Below, piece by piece: positions 1-10,950 of a stretch of 64,000 nt of DNA. The position numbers and the translations under genes were made by a program. Numbering within the stretch: the stretch's first letter is position 1; every line of letters starts with the position of its first letter. The notes below the pieces were generated by a model. The model was not told where the DNA came from, made no database searches, and saw only the letters and a list, made by a program, of their open reading frames with translations. Origin of the DNA: Tritrichomonas musculus. Lineage: Eukaryota > Parabasalia > Tritrichomonadida > Tritrichomonadidae. The DNA lies in the NCBI GenBank assembly GCA_039105265.1, contig JAPFFF010000043.1, positions 372,001 through 436,000 on the forward strand. Reading direction: 5' to 3'.

Positions 1-292
1 CTTTTCTATCATTTATACTTATCAAATGATTATTTTCTGCCAATAGACAAGTTGTTATCTTTTGACAACTAGCTTTTCGTTTTTTAATATGTAAAATGTA
101 AGTATAAAAAAATTAATTTTTCATATATATTAAATATTTAATTATATATTACATATTTTTTTTTTTTTTTTTTTTTTTTCAATGACAATTCAAAAATTAA
201 ATGAGTAGATAAAATATTTGAATTCTTAATCGTAATTGAATTTGTATTTTTTTAAAAAAATCGTAGATAATAAACGGCATCGCAAGTTTCTT

Positions 293-1010
293 GTTTTTAT
301 TAAGCACAAATATAATAAAACTTTTGATCTATTAGATTTATTATAATTATTATTTTAAATGAGAAATTTATGTTTTTTTAAAATCAGAATTGAGAACTTA
401 AATTGATTTCCTCTCAATTTCAAATCCGTCTTTTCACTCCAATTTCATAACAAATTTTTGAAATATTGATAAAATCATCGTTATTATATATGTATTTTCT
501 GATGGATAAATTTCATTGAATTTGGTGCGCTACATTTCTCGTAACAGAAATATAATATTTACTGATTTAAGTTAATTTTTTAGAAACATAAATTTCTAAT
601 GATGATTATCAAAATTAAATAGGATATTTTATGTTTTGGAGCCTCATTTCATCAAATCATCAAAAAAATTACATATCTTATATAATTTATAATGGCTAAG
701 TCCAACTTTATTAGGCAATAAATGCCAATTTATACCAACCAAAGAGCAAATATATGATATTTGTTATGATATAAATGATTAATAAAATGATTTTATAGAA
801 AAGTTGTAAAAAAAATTTTACAAAGTTAAAAATTTGCCTATGACGATCAGCATTTGATTTCAAAAGTCATCATTTTTTTATAGAAATATCTTGTTTTCTA
901 GCGCATTAAATAAATCATAATTCGAAATTTAATTTTATTATCTGTTTTTATATAAAAAATATTAATTATTATCATATTTATTATAAATTCGCTAGTTTCG
1001 ACTCTTCTAA
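293..1010 (+). repeat. 0.7 kb dispersed repeat, copy 1 (upstream of BspA-like gene)
   Basis: This non-coding block reappears in the same orientation at 28157-28884 with high similarity and a few small indels. Shared landmarks include TTTTTATTAAGCACAAATAT at the left edge, GAATTTGGTGCGCTACATTT in the middle and TAGTTTCGAC near the right edge. Here it ends about 60 bases before the start codon of the BspA-like gene, so it may be its promoter region. The first 292 bases of the window hold only AT-rich sequence with a T run at 159-178. Confidence 0.85.
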
Positions 1011-1072
1011 ATTTTTTATGCCATAAAAATTGAATAAAAAAGTTTATCCCATTTCTTTTTTTTATATTATTA

Positions 1073-3064
1073 ATGTCTGAGCAAACTAACAGTCCAATTT
1101 CGAAATCTCCTTTGGAAAAGAATAAAAATAAAAGAGCAGTAAATAATGTTTCACAGTATAATGCCAATATTAGCAAACTGGAAGATCAAGCATTTATCTC
1201 AAACAAAAAAATTGAAAAATATATTGAAGAAAAGAAAGAAATATATGATATTCTTATGTTATTTATAGAAAATACTGAAAATGATACGTATGAAAAAGAT
1301 TGTCTTTCATTAATCGATAATATATTTCATCAAAGTCAAGAAGAAGAAGAATTAGGAGAAAAGATAGAACAGTTTTTCCAATTAATAGTAAATATTGCGA
1401 ACAATCATCATCGAGAAAAAACATTTTTTAACAAAATATATCAAATCATTGAAAATTACCAATACCAAATCAAACAAACCTTTTCAAATCGAAGAATATT
1501 TGATATATTTAAAAGCAACAAAAAAATTCTTCTTTTTCTTTTTGAAAACAAAATTATCACAATTGATTCAGAAATTTATAAAGAAATTGAATATAATGTA
1601 AACGGTTTTATTCAATTTTTCTATCCCGAATTCAAAGAATTTTTAGAAGAAGGAAAACGACATGCTATTGAAAAAGAACTATTAGAAATTGATCCAAAGA
1701 TATTTGAAAGTTTTGATCAAAAACGTCATGAGGGTGAAAATGACGGTTACATTTATCATCTGATTCGTAATGATTTAGTTGAAGATTTCATATCACATGT
1801 CATCCGATCAAATTTTAATTTAAAAAGTAATGTCAAGCCATCGATTTTTGAGACCAATTCATTTTTGAATGAGCAAAAGAATACAACTTTGATTGAATAT
1901 TCTGCATTTTTCGGTTCAATTCAAATTTTTCAATATTTGAGAATGAACGATGTTGAATTGAAGCCATCATTGTGGCTTTATGCAATCCATTCTCAGAATG
2001 CTGAACTGATTCATCTCCTCGAATCATTCAAAGTTGGAGCGCCAAGTTATCAATATGACAAATGTTTCAGAGAAGCCATCAAATGTCACCACAATGAAAT
2101 AGCGAATTACATTGAAAACAATTTCGATATAAAAAGAAGTGATGGAACAATATCAAATATTTTGTGTTATCACAATTATTCGCATTTTCCATCAAATTTA
2201 GAAACAGGAGAAGAATTTTTTTATTTGTGCAAGTATAAGTATTCATTCCTCATCGAGCATTTCATGAAGAAGAAAGAAGAAGGAATCATTTCGCATCTTG
2301 ATGAAATGAGCAATAAAATCAAAGAAGAAATTGGAATAGAAAATCTGTTCTATTTACTTCAAAAAGAAGACAGCATTTGCGACAACTGTTTTAAAGGGAA
2401 TAAAAACATAAGCAAAGTTGCAATTCCTTCATCAATAAAAAAAATTGGAAATTATGCGTTTCGAGGATGTTCATCATTGAAAGAAGTAGTCATTCCTGCA
2501 TCAGTCACATCGATTGGAGAAGGTGCTTTCTTTGAATGTTCATCACTGACACAAATTGTCGTTCCTTCTTCTGTTGTTTCGATAGGTGAAGATGCCTTTG
2601 GATACTGTTCAAAATTGAAAGAAGTCAGCATTCCTTTATCAGTGACTTCAATTGAACGAAGTGTTTTTCAATATTGCTCATCATTGGCACAGATATCATT
2701 CCCTCCATCAGTGACAGAAATTGAAAATTGCACTTTCCAAAATTGTGCATCGTTGGATAAAGTTTTCATTCCTTCTTCTGTTATTTCAATTGGTGCAGGT
2801 GCATTCAGTGTTTGCTATTCATTGAGTCAAATATCAATTCCTTCATCCGTAACTTCTATTGGACAGTATGCATTCAGTTATTGCATATCATTGGAAAAGC
2901 TGATTATTCCATCATCTGTAAAATCAATTGGATTTGGTGCATTTTTTAAATGTGAATCATTAGAAGAAATAACAATTCCACAATTTGTAGTATCAGATAA
3001 AAATATTTTCAGCGGGTGCTCTTCATTGAAATTAATATCTTTTCAACCTACATCTGATAAATGA
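1073..3064 (+). CDS. BspA-like leucine-rich repeat protein with N-terminal ankyrin-like domain
   Basis: This 663-residue protein has two parts. Residues about 1-400 are a helical, lysine/glutamate-rich region with the conserved GENDGYIYHLIRNDLVEDFI stretch and ankyrin-like segments (EYSAFFGSIQIFQYL, KCHHNEIANYI), as in trichomonad DUF3447-type proteins. Residues about 410-660 are roughly ten 23-residue BspA/TpLRR (LRR_5) repeats of the form IPSSVTSIGxxAFxxCSSL. No signal peptide or membrane segment is visible. The family is hugely expanded in trichomonads, and some members are surface proteins implicated in adhesion. An intracellular role is equally possible here. The ATG at 1073 is the first in frame. 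The split gene at 33266-35543 has the same architecture. Function within the family is not predictable from sequence. Confidence 0.9.
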   Translation: MSEQTNSPISKSPLEKNKNKRAVNNVSQYNANISKLEDQAFISNKKIEKYIEEKKEIYDILMLFIENTENDTYEKDCLSLIDNIFHQSQEEEELGEKIEQFFQLIVNIANNHHREKTFFNKIYQIIENYQYQIKQTFSNRRIFDIFKSNKKILLFLFENKIITIDSEIYKEIEYNVNGFIQFFYPEFKEFLEEGKRHAIEKELLEIDPKIFESFDQKRHEGENDGYIYHLIRNDLVEDFISHVIRSNFNLKSNVKPSIFETNSFLNEQKNTTLIEYSAFFGSIQIFQYLRMNDVELKPSLWLYAIHSQNAELIHLLESFKVGAPSYQYDKCFREAIKCHHNEIANYIENNFDIKRSDGTISNILCYHNYSHFPSNLETGEEFFYLCKYKYSFLIEHFMKKKEEGIISHLDEMSNKIKEEIGIENLFYLLQKEDSICDNCFKGNKNISKVAIPSSIKKIGNYAFRGCSSLKEVVIPASVTSIGEGAFFECSSLTQIVVPSSVVSIGEDAFGYCSKLKEVSIPLSVTSIERSVFQYCSSLAQISFPPSVTEIENCTFQNCASLDKVFIPSSVISIGAGAFSVCYSLSQISIPSSVTSIGQYAFSYCISLEKLIIPSSVKSIGFGAFFKCESLEEITIPQFVVSDKNIFSGCSSLKLISFQPTSDK

Positions 3065-3250
3065 ATTCCTTTTAGATTATTTAATTTTATATAAATAATT
3101 ATATTCATAAAATATTTATCCTTAATGAAAGACTTCTTTATACATAATTGAATAAAAATTTTCTCACTTTTTGAATATCTTTCCACTTTTTGTAAATAAA
3201 AAATGAAAATTCCCTCAAATTTAAAATTTATTTAAATGAAGTAAAATTAT

Positions 3251-3970
3251 TTATAAATCAATTTCATAATTTCTAAAATAGTATTTACGGTCCTTTTCTC
3301 CAATTTCTCTAACCACTTTGCAAGGAACCCCCATTGCAACACAATTTGCTGGAATATCTCGCGTAACAACACTTCCTGCACCAACAACAGAATTATCGCC
3401 AATTGTAACTCCTGGCATAATTTGAACACCTGATCCAATCCAAACATTTTTTCCAAGAGTGATTGGAAATACAAATTCATAAGCTTTCAAGCGTAATGAA
3501 GGGAGAATTGGGTGTCCTGCTGTAGTAAATACAACATTTGGGGCTATCATTGTATCGTCACCTATATAAATGTGGTCATCGTCAACAAAAGTACAATTAG
3601 AATTAATAAAAACATTATTTCCAAGATGAACATTTCTACAACCCCAATTTGAATTTAAAGGAGTCTCAACACAGCAATTTTTGCCAACTTCGGCAAAAAC
3701 TTCTTTTAATAATTTGGATCTTTTTACAACCTCTGTTGGAAGAGTCTGATTATATTCAATCATTTTATTTTGATAATCACGTTGATTATCAAGTAATTCT
3801 GGCATATCATATAAATATAACTTATGTTGCTTCATTCTTTCAAAATTGGTTAATTTTTTGTTTTTTTCATCTTTTGATGCATTCCTTGTAAAACTGATAT
3901 GTTGTGAAAACGATCTAATCAAATTTTTGATGGGTAATGAACAACTTGAATTAATTGCAGATGAAATCAT
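3251..3970 (-). CDS. maltose O-acetyltransferase-like hexapeptide acetyltransferase
   Basis: The C-terminal 190 residues are a typical Maa/NodL-type sugar O-acetyltransferase. The mac domain carries YNQTLPTE, followed by left-handed beta-helix hexapeptide repeats (IYIGDDTMIAPNVVF, VWIGSGVQIMPGVTIGDNS, VVGAGSVVTRDIP) and the conserved TAGHP with its catalytic histidine. It would transfer acetyl from acetyl-CoA to a sugar hydroxyl, probably in the cytosol. The open frame extends further upstream from a TTG through a poly-F stretch encoded by an A run. I place the start at the ATG at 3970 because TCATTTTT lies 8-15 bases upstream. An ATG at 3835, directly before the mac domain, is the alternative. 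About 40 extra N-terminal residues are unlike bacterial homologues. Bacterial-type ancestry by lateral transfer is likely but inferred. Confidence 0.85.
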   Translation of the reverse strand: MISSAINSSCSLPIKNLIRSFSQHISFTRNASKDEKNKKLTNFERMKQHKLYLYDMPELLDNQRDYQNKMIEYNQTLPTEVVKRSKLLKEVFAEVGKNCCVETPLNSNWGCRNVHLGNNVFINSNCTFVDDDHIYIGDDTMIAPNVVFTTAGHPILPSLRLKAYEFVFPITLGKNVWIGSGVQIMPGVTIGDNSVVGAGSVVTRDIPANCVAMGVPCKVVREIGEKDRKYYFRNYEIDL

Positions 3971-4612
3971 CGATAAAAATGATTCAAAAAAAAAAAAAAA
4001 ACTTTTTTCAAAAAGTTTCAACTATGAAATTGAATTTTTCAAAAAGTTCTAACTCTAAATTCAATTCAATTTATAAAAAATTCAATATGATATTTCAAAT
4101 TCATGGTTGATTATTAATAAAAATACAATATCTCTAATTTTTAAGGCATATATGAAATATTTGATTTAATATATTATATATTCATACGAAATGAATTTTT
4201 TTATGAAAGAAAGAATTGCACATAAATTATAAAGAATGTCATTAATTACTTTTAATCCTTTTTTCAGAGTGTTTTATATTATTTTATTTTTCATCTTGAT
4301 TTGTAATATTGTCACCAATTAAATGAATGAATATGGATTTTTAACCAATGATTTTCGATTATCTACTATTATGTATATTTTTTTTTTTTCAAATTTTACG
4401 GTGGATAAATTTATCAAGGAAATTATAACATAGGAAAATGGCATGATAAATTATATTCAAGATTTTCCAAAAATTCAATATGGATTAAGGCCAAAACATG
4501 TAAAACTTTTAAGTAAAAAAAAAATAATAATCAACAACTTAATATTAACATTTACTTAAAAGTTTTATAAAACAAACAAATAATATAATAATATATATAT
4601 ATAAAAATAATA
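3971..4612. other. intergenic, AT-rich
   Basis: No gene is recognisable. The stretch holds homopolymer runs, an AT microsatellite near 4590 and two CAAAAAGTT words near 4012 and 4045. The divergent neighbourhood means it may carry the acetyltransferase promoter (TCATTTTT just upstream of 3970) and the 3' end of the cyclase. Confidence 0.5.
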
Positions 4613-7600
4613 TTAGATAGAATAAGCTTTCATGTTTCCTTTTCCCTTCAAGAACACTTCTCCTTTAGCGACTATATTATAACCGAATTCCTTCACCAAT
4701 TCGAAAGTCTTTTCAGACATCATGATATGGCCAGGCTCGGCCTTATGTTCAAGCCTAGAAGCCACGTTGATTGTGTCGCCGATGATATCGAAAACTCTAT
4801 TTTCGGTGCCGAGGACGCCGGCGATGATTGGTCCGTCGCTATTCAATCCGATTCTAATTTTCAGATCAACGTTTAACTTTATGTTTGCGTCGTCCAAGAT
4901 GTCGAAGACGCGAAGAGCGAAATCGATGCTTTGTTTAGCGTGATTTTTTGGCTCATCGTCATCGACGGTGAACAAGCCGCAAGCAGCCATGTAAGAATCG
5001 CCAATCAACTTGATCTTTGTCATCAGAGGGAACTTCTGAATCCATGTGTCAAAAGCGCCAAATAAAGTCGACAAAGTACCCATAATTTGCTGTGGTGACA
5101 GGTCAGCCGAGAAGCCTGAAAAATTGACAATATTAACAAACATAACCGTTGCTGAAGGAACTTGAAATGAAATGTCACTTTTGCCTTCTTTTAACATCAT
5201 CAAAACTTTGGGTGGCATGATTTGTTCAAGTAAGTCCTGACTTTGTTTCTTGGCCAATTCAAGTTTCTTCTTTTTCTGAAGTAAAATGGTCTCATCATGA
5301 ACGACCAAAATCATGTTGTTTTCTTTGCCTTTCAAACCAATCAGATTGATAAAAGAAGGAACAGCACGACCATCATTCGTGAAGCAAATTACATGCTCAG
5401 TATAAAAGGCAGAGCTTTCATGATTTTTTATTAATTTGAGTTGATTTTCAAATTTAATTCTTGACTCGTTGTCAAAGATTGTGCTTATCATTTGACCAAC
5501 AAGTTGTTCGGCTGAATAACCGTAATCTGTGGCGAAACTTTTGTTGATTATCTCAACAATTCCATCTGGATTCAAGCAAAGAATTCCATCGAAAGAATTG
5601 TTGAAAATTGTGTGAGTAACGCCCATTTCAATCTCTTCGCCTTTCTTGAACAGAAGATAGTTGGTAAGCTCGCTATTGCTGATGAAACCAACAGGTGACA
5701 ATCTTCGTATCAAACAAAGTGCCATGTCAAATATACGTTTAAATTTATAATTTATGATAAATAAAAGAAACGACCAAATAGCAACTGAAATTACTCCACA
5801 AATAAATAAAACGAATAAAACCGTTTTATACCTCATAATTTCTTCTTTTTGAAGGGAATTGAATCGCTCTTTACTATGTTGTATCATCGTGATTGTGTGC
5901 GCAAAAATGATGTGATATATGTTGCTCAAAAAATCACCTTTGAAAATGCCGTTATTCATCTGAATTTCTTCGGCTGCTTTCTCAAAAAGTGAATGAATGG
6001 TGGACGTTAGTCGATTCAATGAACCACATTGGTATGAGTCATGAAGATCAACTAAAAATTCAGAACTCTCACAAAATGATTTAAATACAATGTCATCAAT
6101 AAATCTGTCAAGTCCAACCGCCGATGGACTCATCGGAGTCTCATTCAAAATTTCATAGAGAGTATTCTCAAAATCTTCAAGGATTTTGTAGATTCGCTTG
6201 CGAAATGTTTCATTGGTGATATGCTTTTGTGGATATTCAACGTAATAAATTGCATTTATTAGTTGATTCAACATTTCGACCAAATAAGCTCTCAATAAGG
6301 AAAAGTGACCCAAGAAAAATCCAAAATCTCTCAATTTAAAACTTGTTTCTTTTGAATAATAAAATATTAATTCGACAATAACAATAAAAACAAAAAAGAC
6401 TACAAGAAGAAGAATGAAATAAATAATTAAAACCAAGCTTAACGATTTCTTCATAACTGGAGGGATCACTTCACTATTTTCATTTGCAACTGCCAAAGAA
6501 ATATTTTTTCTTGCCTGTTCTTTGAATTCCTGGTCTGTTGCCAGCATCATCTTAATTAAGTGGTTTATTTCTTTACGATACAAAACGAGAATTAAAGGCA
6601 AAGGAAGCAAGAACAGAACGAAGAAGGAAGGGCCAACAACATACATTGAAATTTCCGTATTTTTAACTGTATTTTTAGATGTATTTGAAAGATCGTCGGA
6701 CAAAGCATTTTGAATGACGTTAAACATGTCTTCAACGATAGGAACCGTTGCTATATCATGGCACCAGTACGTGTTATTGTAATACCAATAATTGATCTCG
6801 TCTTTGTCTTCAGCAAGGATTGAATAAGACATGATTTGGAAATTCAATACTTGCTCCATCGACCACATGTAATGGTCAAAAATAAGGCCAAAATAACAAA
6901 TGGTCGAATTAATTGATGGATCAAAAAATAAACTAGTCAATGTAGAAATATCAACCCTTCGAATCGACAAGCTTAAAATGGCTTCCATCAGAAGGGAGAA
7001 TTGTTCACGTGCTTCATCAACGTAAAAAAGTGCCAGATCGTCAAATTTGATGGATCGATCTAAGAACAGATGATTCGGATCATATGAGTTGTTACAATCG
7101 AGGTAATTCAGAAAGAAACGGTTTGAAGATTGGCCGAAAACAATTGAAAGAGACAAAAACGCTTTTGAATACGAAATGCGCAACTCAGTCAGGACGCCAA
7201 CTTCTTTATTCCAATCGTCGAACGAATCGAACAAATTCAAAAACACAGAAAAAGTTACAATCAACAAAATAAATGATGAAAACATTGAAAAAATTGTGTA
7301 GAAGGTCAATATTTTGCCATGGTTTGGTTGAACTTGTTTCAATGCATTTTGCATCGATAACCGTAACCGTCCGAAAGTCATGATTGCGTTCGCAATTTGT
7401 TCATCAAAAGTGAAGTCATATTCATTCGATGTCGTTGAATATTTTTCATTGGATGTCGAACTGCTGTTGATCGTTTCCTTCTCAATTTTCTTGACTATGA
7501 AGTTGCCTTCCTTGTCAATTATTTTGTTATTCAAAAAGTCAGGAAAACAATGAATCAACGATAGAAAACACAAATCTTCTCTATCGTCCCTCATCGCTTC

Positions 7601-9208
7601 AAGCTTCTCTTTAATGTTCATCATTTGAACCGCCAGCGAGTAGTCAGTGCAGCACTCAATCAGAAATCGAATCTGCTCTTCACGAAAAATCACGGATGAC
7701 CAATTCTCCTCAACTGACTCATCCCACAAACTGCTCAATTTGCGCCTCTGCTTGTCCAGAATGTCAAGAACGTTCAAGTACGAAACAGACGAGCTCCAGA
7801 AATTTTTAATTTGACCTTCAAGGTTAATTGAATTGACCTTGAGATCATTCAAACGAGTCGACGAAGTGTTCGTAGCTGTAGATTGCCGAAAAAGTGCCAG
7901 ACGATGCGCTTGATAGTAAATGAAGTGATCAAACAGTGAAGTGTCACGAAGCTCACGATACATTTTCATTGCAGACTCAAAACGGTTTTTTTCAGATTTG
8001 AAATAACACAAAAGATGGATCAGTAACGCAATCACTTCTGGCGAGTCTTTATAGCTCTCGAGACTAAACTGAACAAGCGAAAAATCTAAAAACATGTCAG
8101 ATAAGGTAGTAAAACTTATGACCAAATATGTTCTCAATTTTTGAATGGTGTGGTGAATTTTGAGTTCTCTGAAATATTCAAATTTGTCTTCATAATTTTC
8201 AGAAGAAAGTTTCGAATGGCTGAGATTCGAATTGATTCTCTTTCGAACTAGTTTCAGAATAAAGTGAATAAGTGCCAAAAAAGCAAAAAAAAGTAGGTAA
8301 CTAATTGTGAGGAATAATTCAATTTTGATTACAGGAAAAATCTCAACAATAAGACGAAATATGTCATTAAAAATTAGGGATGCTATAATGGATAAGGTTA
8401 GTGTATTTCCAAAATCAATTATGAAGGGCATCCATGTATAATCTAATAATATTAATATTATTAATATGATATGGAATGAAATTAGAAAGTAATACGTCCA
8501 CTTTGGATAATATTGAAATAAGTTCCCTAAAATAAGAAAAATCGGATTTGCCATGAATAAAAAAATTAAGATTTTGGAGTCAAATGTGCACCATAAACTT
8601 TTGTGAATATAAATTGACTGGTTTGCAAAAATTTGATTGAAATAAAAAAGAATTTCTGAAAGTGAAAAGCCAATTATTGAAAATGTTAATAAAAAAATAT
8701 CTGTGTTTTTTCGATCATCAATTACCCTACGAATTAAATGGCCTGTGAGTGAAGCTAATGGATGTATGATAACACATCCAAAAAACGTAAAATAGAAGCG
8801 TACAATAATTAATATGGTTTTATTAACTCGTCGTACTCTGTTAAAATTGAAAATTAATATCATCGATAATATAAAAATTATTAAAACAACAGGGAAAAGA
8901 ACGAAAAATAGTATCGTGTGCTCGGTTGTTCTTTGATTGATCGAGAAAAAAAATGATATGTAGTGAAAAGTGTTTGTCAGTTTAGATGGGGCCCAATATT
9001 GACCATATGAAATCCAAAAAGATGTCTGAAAAAATTGTAGTATGCAAAAAAAGATTTGAATAAATTCAAAATTTTGAAATGGTAAATATAATTGAGAAAG
9101 ATGATCAAGAACAGGCAAAACATTGTGCGTGAAAATCGTTTGTGATTCCCGCTCAAATTCTGAGCATGAAGTAACTGATGCTTGAAAAGAAGCAATTCTG
9201 GATTCCAT
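4613..9208 (-). CDS. multi-membrane-span class III adenylate/guanylate cyclase with PAS domain
   Basis: This 1531-residue protein has about ten hydrophobic segments: a cluster in the first 330 residues, then spans near 660, 870, 930 and 1150 that bracket large, probably extracytoplasmic loops. A PAS domain lies at about 1190-1310 (GILCLNPDGIVEIINKSFA), followed by a short signalling helix (LLEQIMPPKVLMMLKEG). The C-terminal cyclase domain spans about 1351-1531. Visible catalytic features are the second metal Asp (IGDSYMAACG, D1404), the adenine-contacting Lys (MTKIK, K1398), the Asp of VFDIIGDTI (D1474) and the transition-state pair NVASR (N1481, R1485). K plus D fit ATP rather than GTP. The first metal-binding Asp is replaced by Asn (MFVNIV, N1359). 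This architecture is typical of trichomonad cyclase families. TCAATAAA lies just upstream of the ATG. Confidence 0.9.
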   Translation of the reverse strand: MESRIASFQASVTSCSEFERESQTIFTHNVLPVLDHLSQLYLPFQNFEFIQIFFCILQFFQTSFWISYGQYWAPSKLTNTFHYISFFFSINQRTTEHTILFFVLFPVVLIIFILSMILIFNFNRVRRVNKTILIIVRFYFTFFGCVIIHPLASLTGHLIRRVIDDRKNTDIFLLTFSIIGFSLSEILFYFNQIFANQSIYIHKSLWCTFDSKILIFLFMANPIFLILGNLFQYYPKWTYYFLISFHIILIILILLDYTWMPFIIDFGNTLTLSIIASLIFNDIFRLIVEIFPVIKIELFLTISYLLFFAFLALIHFILKLVRKRINSNLSHSKLSSENYEDKFEYFRELKIHHTIQKLRTYLVISFTTLSDMFLDFSLVQFSLESYKDSPEVIALLIHLLCYFKSEKNRFESAMKMYRELRDTSLFDHFIYYQAHRLALFRQSTATNTSSTRLNDLKVNSINLEGQIKNFWSSSVSYLNVLDILDKQRRKLSSLWDESVEENWSSVIFREEQIRFLIECCTDYSLAVQMMNIKEKLEAMRDDREDLCFLSLIHCFPDFLNNKIIDKEGNFIVKKIEKETINSSSTSNEKYSTTSNEYDFTFDEQIANAIMTFGRLRLSMQNALKQVQPNHGKILTFYTIFSMFSSFILLIVTFSVFLNLFDSFDDWNKEVGVLTELRISYSKAFLSLSIVFGQSSNRFFLNYLDCNNSYDPNHLFLDRSIKFDDLALFYVDEAREQFSLLMEAILSLSIRRVDISTLTSLFFDPSINSTICYFGLIFDHYMWSMEQVLNFQIMSYSILAEDKDEINYWYYNNTYWCHDIATVPIVEDMFNVIQNALSDDLSNTSKNTVKNTEISMYVVGPSFFVLFLLPLPLILVLYRKEINHLIKMMLATDQEFKEQARKNISLAVANENSEVIPPVMKKSLSLVLIIYFILLLVVFFVFIVIVELIFYYSKETSFKLRDFGFFLGHFSLLRAYLVEMLNQLINAIYYVEYPQKHITNETFRKRIYKILEDFENTLYEILNETPMSPSAVGLDRFIDDIVFKSFCESSEFLVDLHDSYQCGSLNRLTSTIHSLFEKAAEEIQMNNGIFKGDFLSNIYHIIFAHTITMIQHSKERFNSLQKEEIMRYKTVLFVLFICGVISVAIWSFLLFIINYKFKRIFDMALCLIRRLSPVGFISNSELTNYLLFKKGEEIEMGVTHTIFNNSFDGILCLNPDGIVEIINKSFATDYGYSAEQLVGQMISTIFDNESRIKFENQLKLIKNHESSAFYTEHVICFTNDGRAVPSFINLIGLKGKENNMILVVHDETILLQKKKKLELAKKQSQDLLEQIMPPKVLMMLKEGKSDISFQVPSATVMFVNIVNFSGFSADLSPQQIMGTLSTLFGAFDTWIQKFPLMTKIKLIGDSYMAACGLFTVDDDEPKNHAKQSIDFALRVFDILDDANIKLNVDLKIRIGLNSDGPIIAGVLGTENRVFDIIGDTINVASRLEHKAEPGHIMMSEKTFELVKEFGYNIVAKGEVFLKGKGNMKAYSI

Positions 9209-9585
9209 ATTTTTGTTTTTATTGAAAAAAATAAAATTTAAATTGTGCTAAAAAGTCGTTACAATAAAAATGCATTTATATTATGAAAAAAAATTAAAAT
9301 CATTATTTTTATTGAGTTAATTAAATTAAAAAAATATTTAAAAATTAAAATAGCATTATTATTATCTAATTTAAAAAAATATTATAAGTTATATTCATTT
9401 TTTGGTCTGATTTTAACGTTGTATTTTTGAGAAAAAATTGAGAAAATTAATCATGGACCAGAAACTTTTTGATATATTCATCGTTATGGTGAAAATATGT
9501 TTATTTTTTGAAACAATAAAGAAATTTATGGACTATGCATAATCCATAATAATTCCATTTAAAAGTTACTAATTCTGAAGCAGAA
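9209..9585. other. intergenic, AT-rich
   Basis: Upstream region of the cyclase. Beyond the TCA initiator-like word next to its start codon, I see nothing structured. Confidence 0.4.
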
Positions 9586-9806
9586 TTTCCTCAATCTTTC
9601 TCAATCTTACTAATTCTATACAAATATTTCTCGCTTTTAAATTCTACGCATAATTTTCTAATTGTTAAGCAATTTGCTCATCAATCTTACTAATTCTACA
9701 CAAATCTTTCATAATCTTACTAATTCTACGCATATTTTTCTAATTGTTAAGCAATTTGCTCATTAATCTTACTAATTCTATACAAATCTCTCTCAATCTT
9801 ACTAAT
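9586..9806. repeat. tandem repeats of about 0.1 kb with TCTTACTAATTCTA core
   Basis: The words AATCTTACTAATTCTA and TTCTAATTGTTAAGCAATTT recur across the segment. Two units of roughly 100 bases can be aligned, each with TTCTACGCAT, the AAGCAATTTGCTCAT block and two or more CTTACTAATTC blocks. This is imperfect tandem satellite-like DNA of unknown role. Confidence 0.75.
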
Positions 9807-10455
9807 GAACAAAAAGTTTAGAATTTGATTTTCATCCTGAGTATTTGATGCAATTATTTCGAAGATAATGAATCCATACAATTATTCATGTGATTTTTTT
9901 GGGTTATCATATTTTTCTACCCCACTTTTTCAAAGGAAAATAAAATAAAATAATTTTATCTTAATAAAAAAAGATAAAATAATATTCATTTTAAATGAAT
10001 TAAAATCTACATTTTATTATTAATATGTAACTATTAAATAATTGATTAATTTGCATTATTGGTTATTAAAAAAACTGCATACAGAAGAGAATTCAAATGT
10101 GAAAATGAATTTAAATGTGATCTTTTTATTTATTTTGGATTTTTCTTTAGATACAAAGACTTTGGTAATAAATGAAATACATCAATATGTTAAGCACTTA
10201 ATAGTTGATATAAACAAATATAGCATTCGAACAAAAAATAGAAATTTTAGCATTTTTTCTATTGCTGAAGATGAAAAAATAAAATCGAAAAGTCGGATTA
10301 TTTGGATTATTGTTTCCATATTGAATCATATATATCGCTTCTATATATATTATTGCATAATAAACATAGTCGAATGCTGCATTGTTAATGTTTTCTTTCA
10401 AAAATCCATAAATTATTAAAAATTTCAATATCATTAAAAAAGTTAAATTTGAAAA
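9807..10455. other. intergenic with spurious overlapping frames
   Basis: Overlapping open frames on both strands at 10042-10434 have no recognisable motif and a composition typical of AT-rich non-coding DNA. The segment may contain more of the decayed ankyrin gene to its right but I cannot recognise it. Confidence 0.4.
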
Positions 10456-10900
10456 TTAACAAATTTTGCAATTCACTTTTTGAGCCTTTTTCTTGTTGAT
10501 ATCAATACCTTCTTGTCTTATTAATATTTCAACAATTTCTTTATGGCCTTTAAAAGCAGCACCAATCAACGCCGTCTTATTAAATGTTCGAGTTAAATTC
10601 CATAAATCATTCAATTTTTCAATGTGATGAATAAAAAATTAGATTCTGAATTTCATGAATTTTTTATGATTTAAAATTTCTTGAGCGTTGATATCAATGT
10701 CTTCTTGTCTTAATAGCATTTCAACAATTTCTTTATAGCCTTTTTTGCAGCAAAATTCAAAGCCCTCATATCAAATGATTGAATTAAATTCTATAAAACA
10801 TTCAAGTTTTTTTTTAAAATATGATGTTTTTGATTTAAAATGTCACAGATATTTACATCAATATCTTCTTGTTGTAATAATAATTCTGAACTGTAAAAAG
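10456..10900 (-). pseudogene. ankyrin-repeat pseudogene fragment
   Basis: Read on the minus strand in a single frame, three ankyrin-like blocks appear: LLLQQEDIDVN, then NFAAKKGYKEIVEMLLRQED with IDINAQ, then LIGAAFKGHKEIVEILIRQE with GIDIN. They end in a stop at 10456-10458. At least two in-frame stops interrupt the reading (one before NLIQSFDMRA, one after KFRI). The phase is otherwise preserved, so decay looks recent. No intact upstream part is visible. Confidence 0.8.
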
Positions 10901-10950
10901 TATAACTTATATCAAATGTATTACGAATATTTTTTTATTAATAATAACAT

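Noticed and set aside
898-1176. Minus-strand 92-codon ORF overlapping the start of the BspA-like gene
   Set aside because: Antisense to the repeat block and the BspA start, with a hydrophobic AT-driven composition and no motif.
9586-9806. CRISPR-like array
   Set aside because: Repeats are irregular in spacing, imperfect and without constant-length spacers; the genome is eukaryotic.
10042-10434. Overlapping ORFs on both strands (125 and 78 codons)
   Set aside because: No motif, isoleucine/tyrosine-rich as expected from AT-rich DNA, and both strands open over the same bases.
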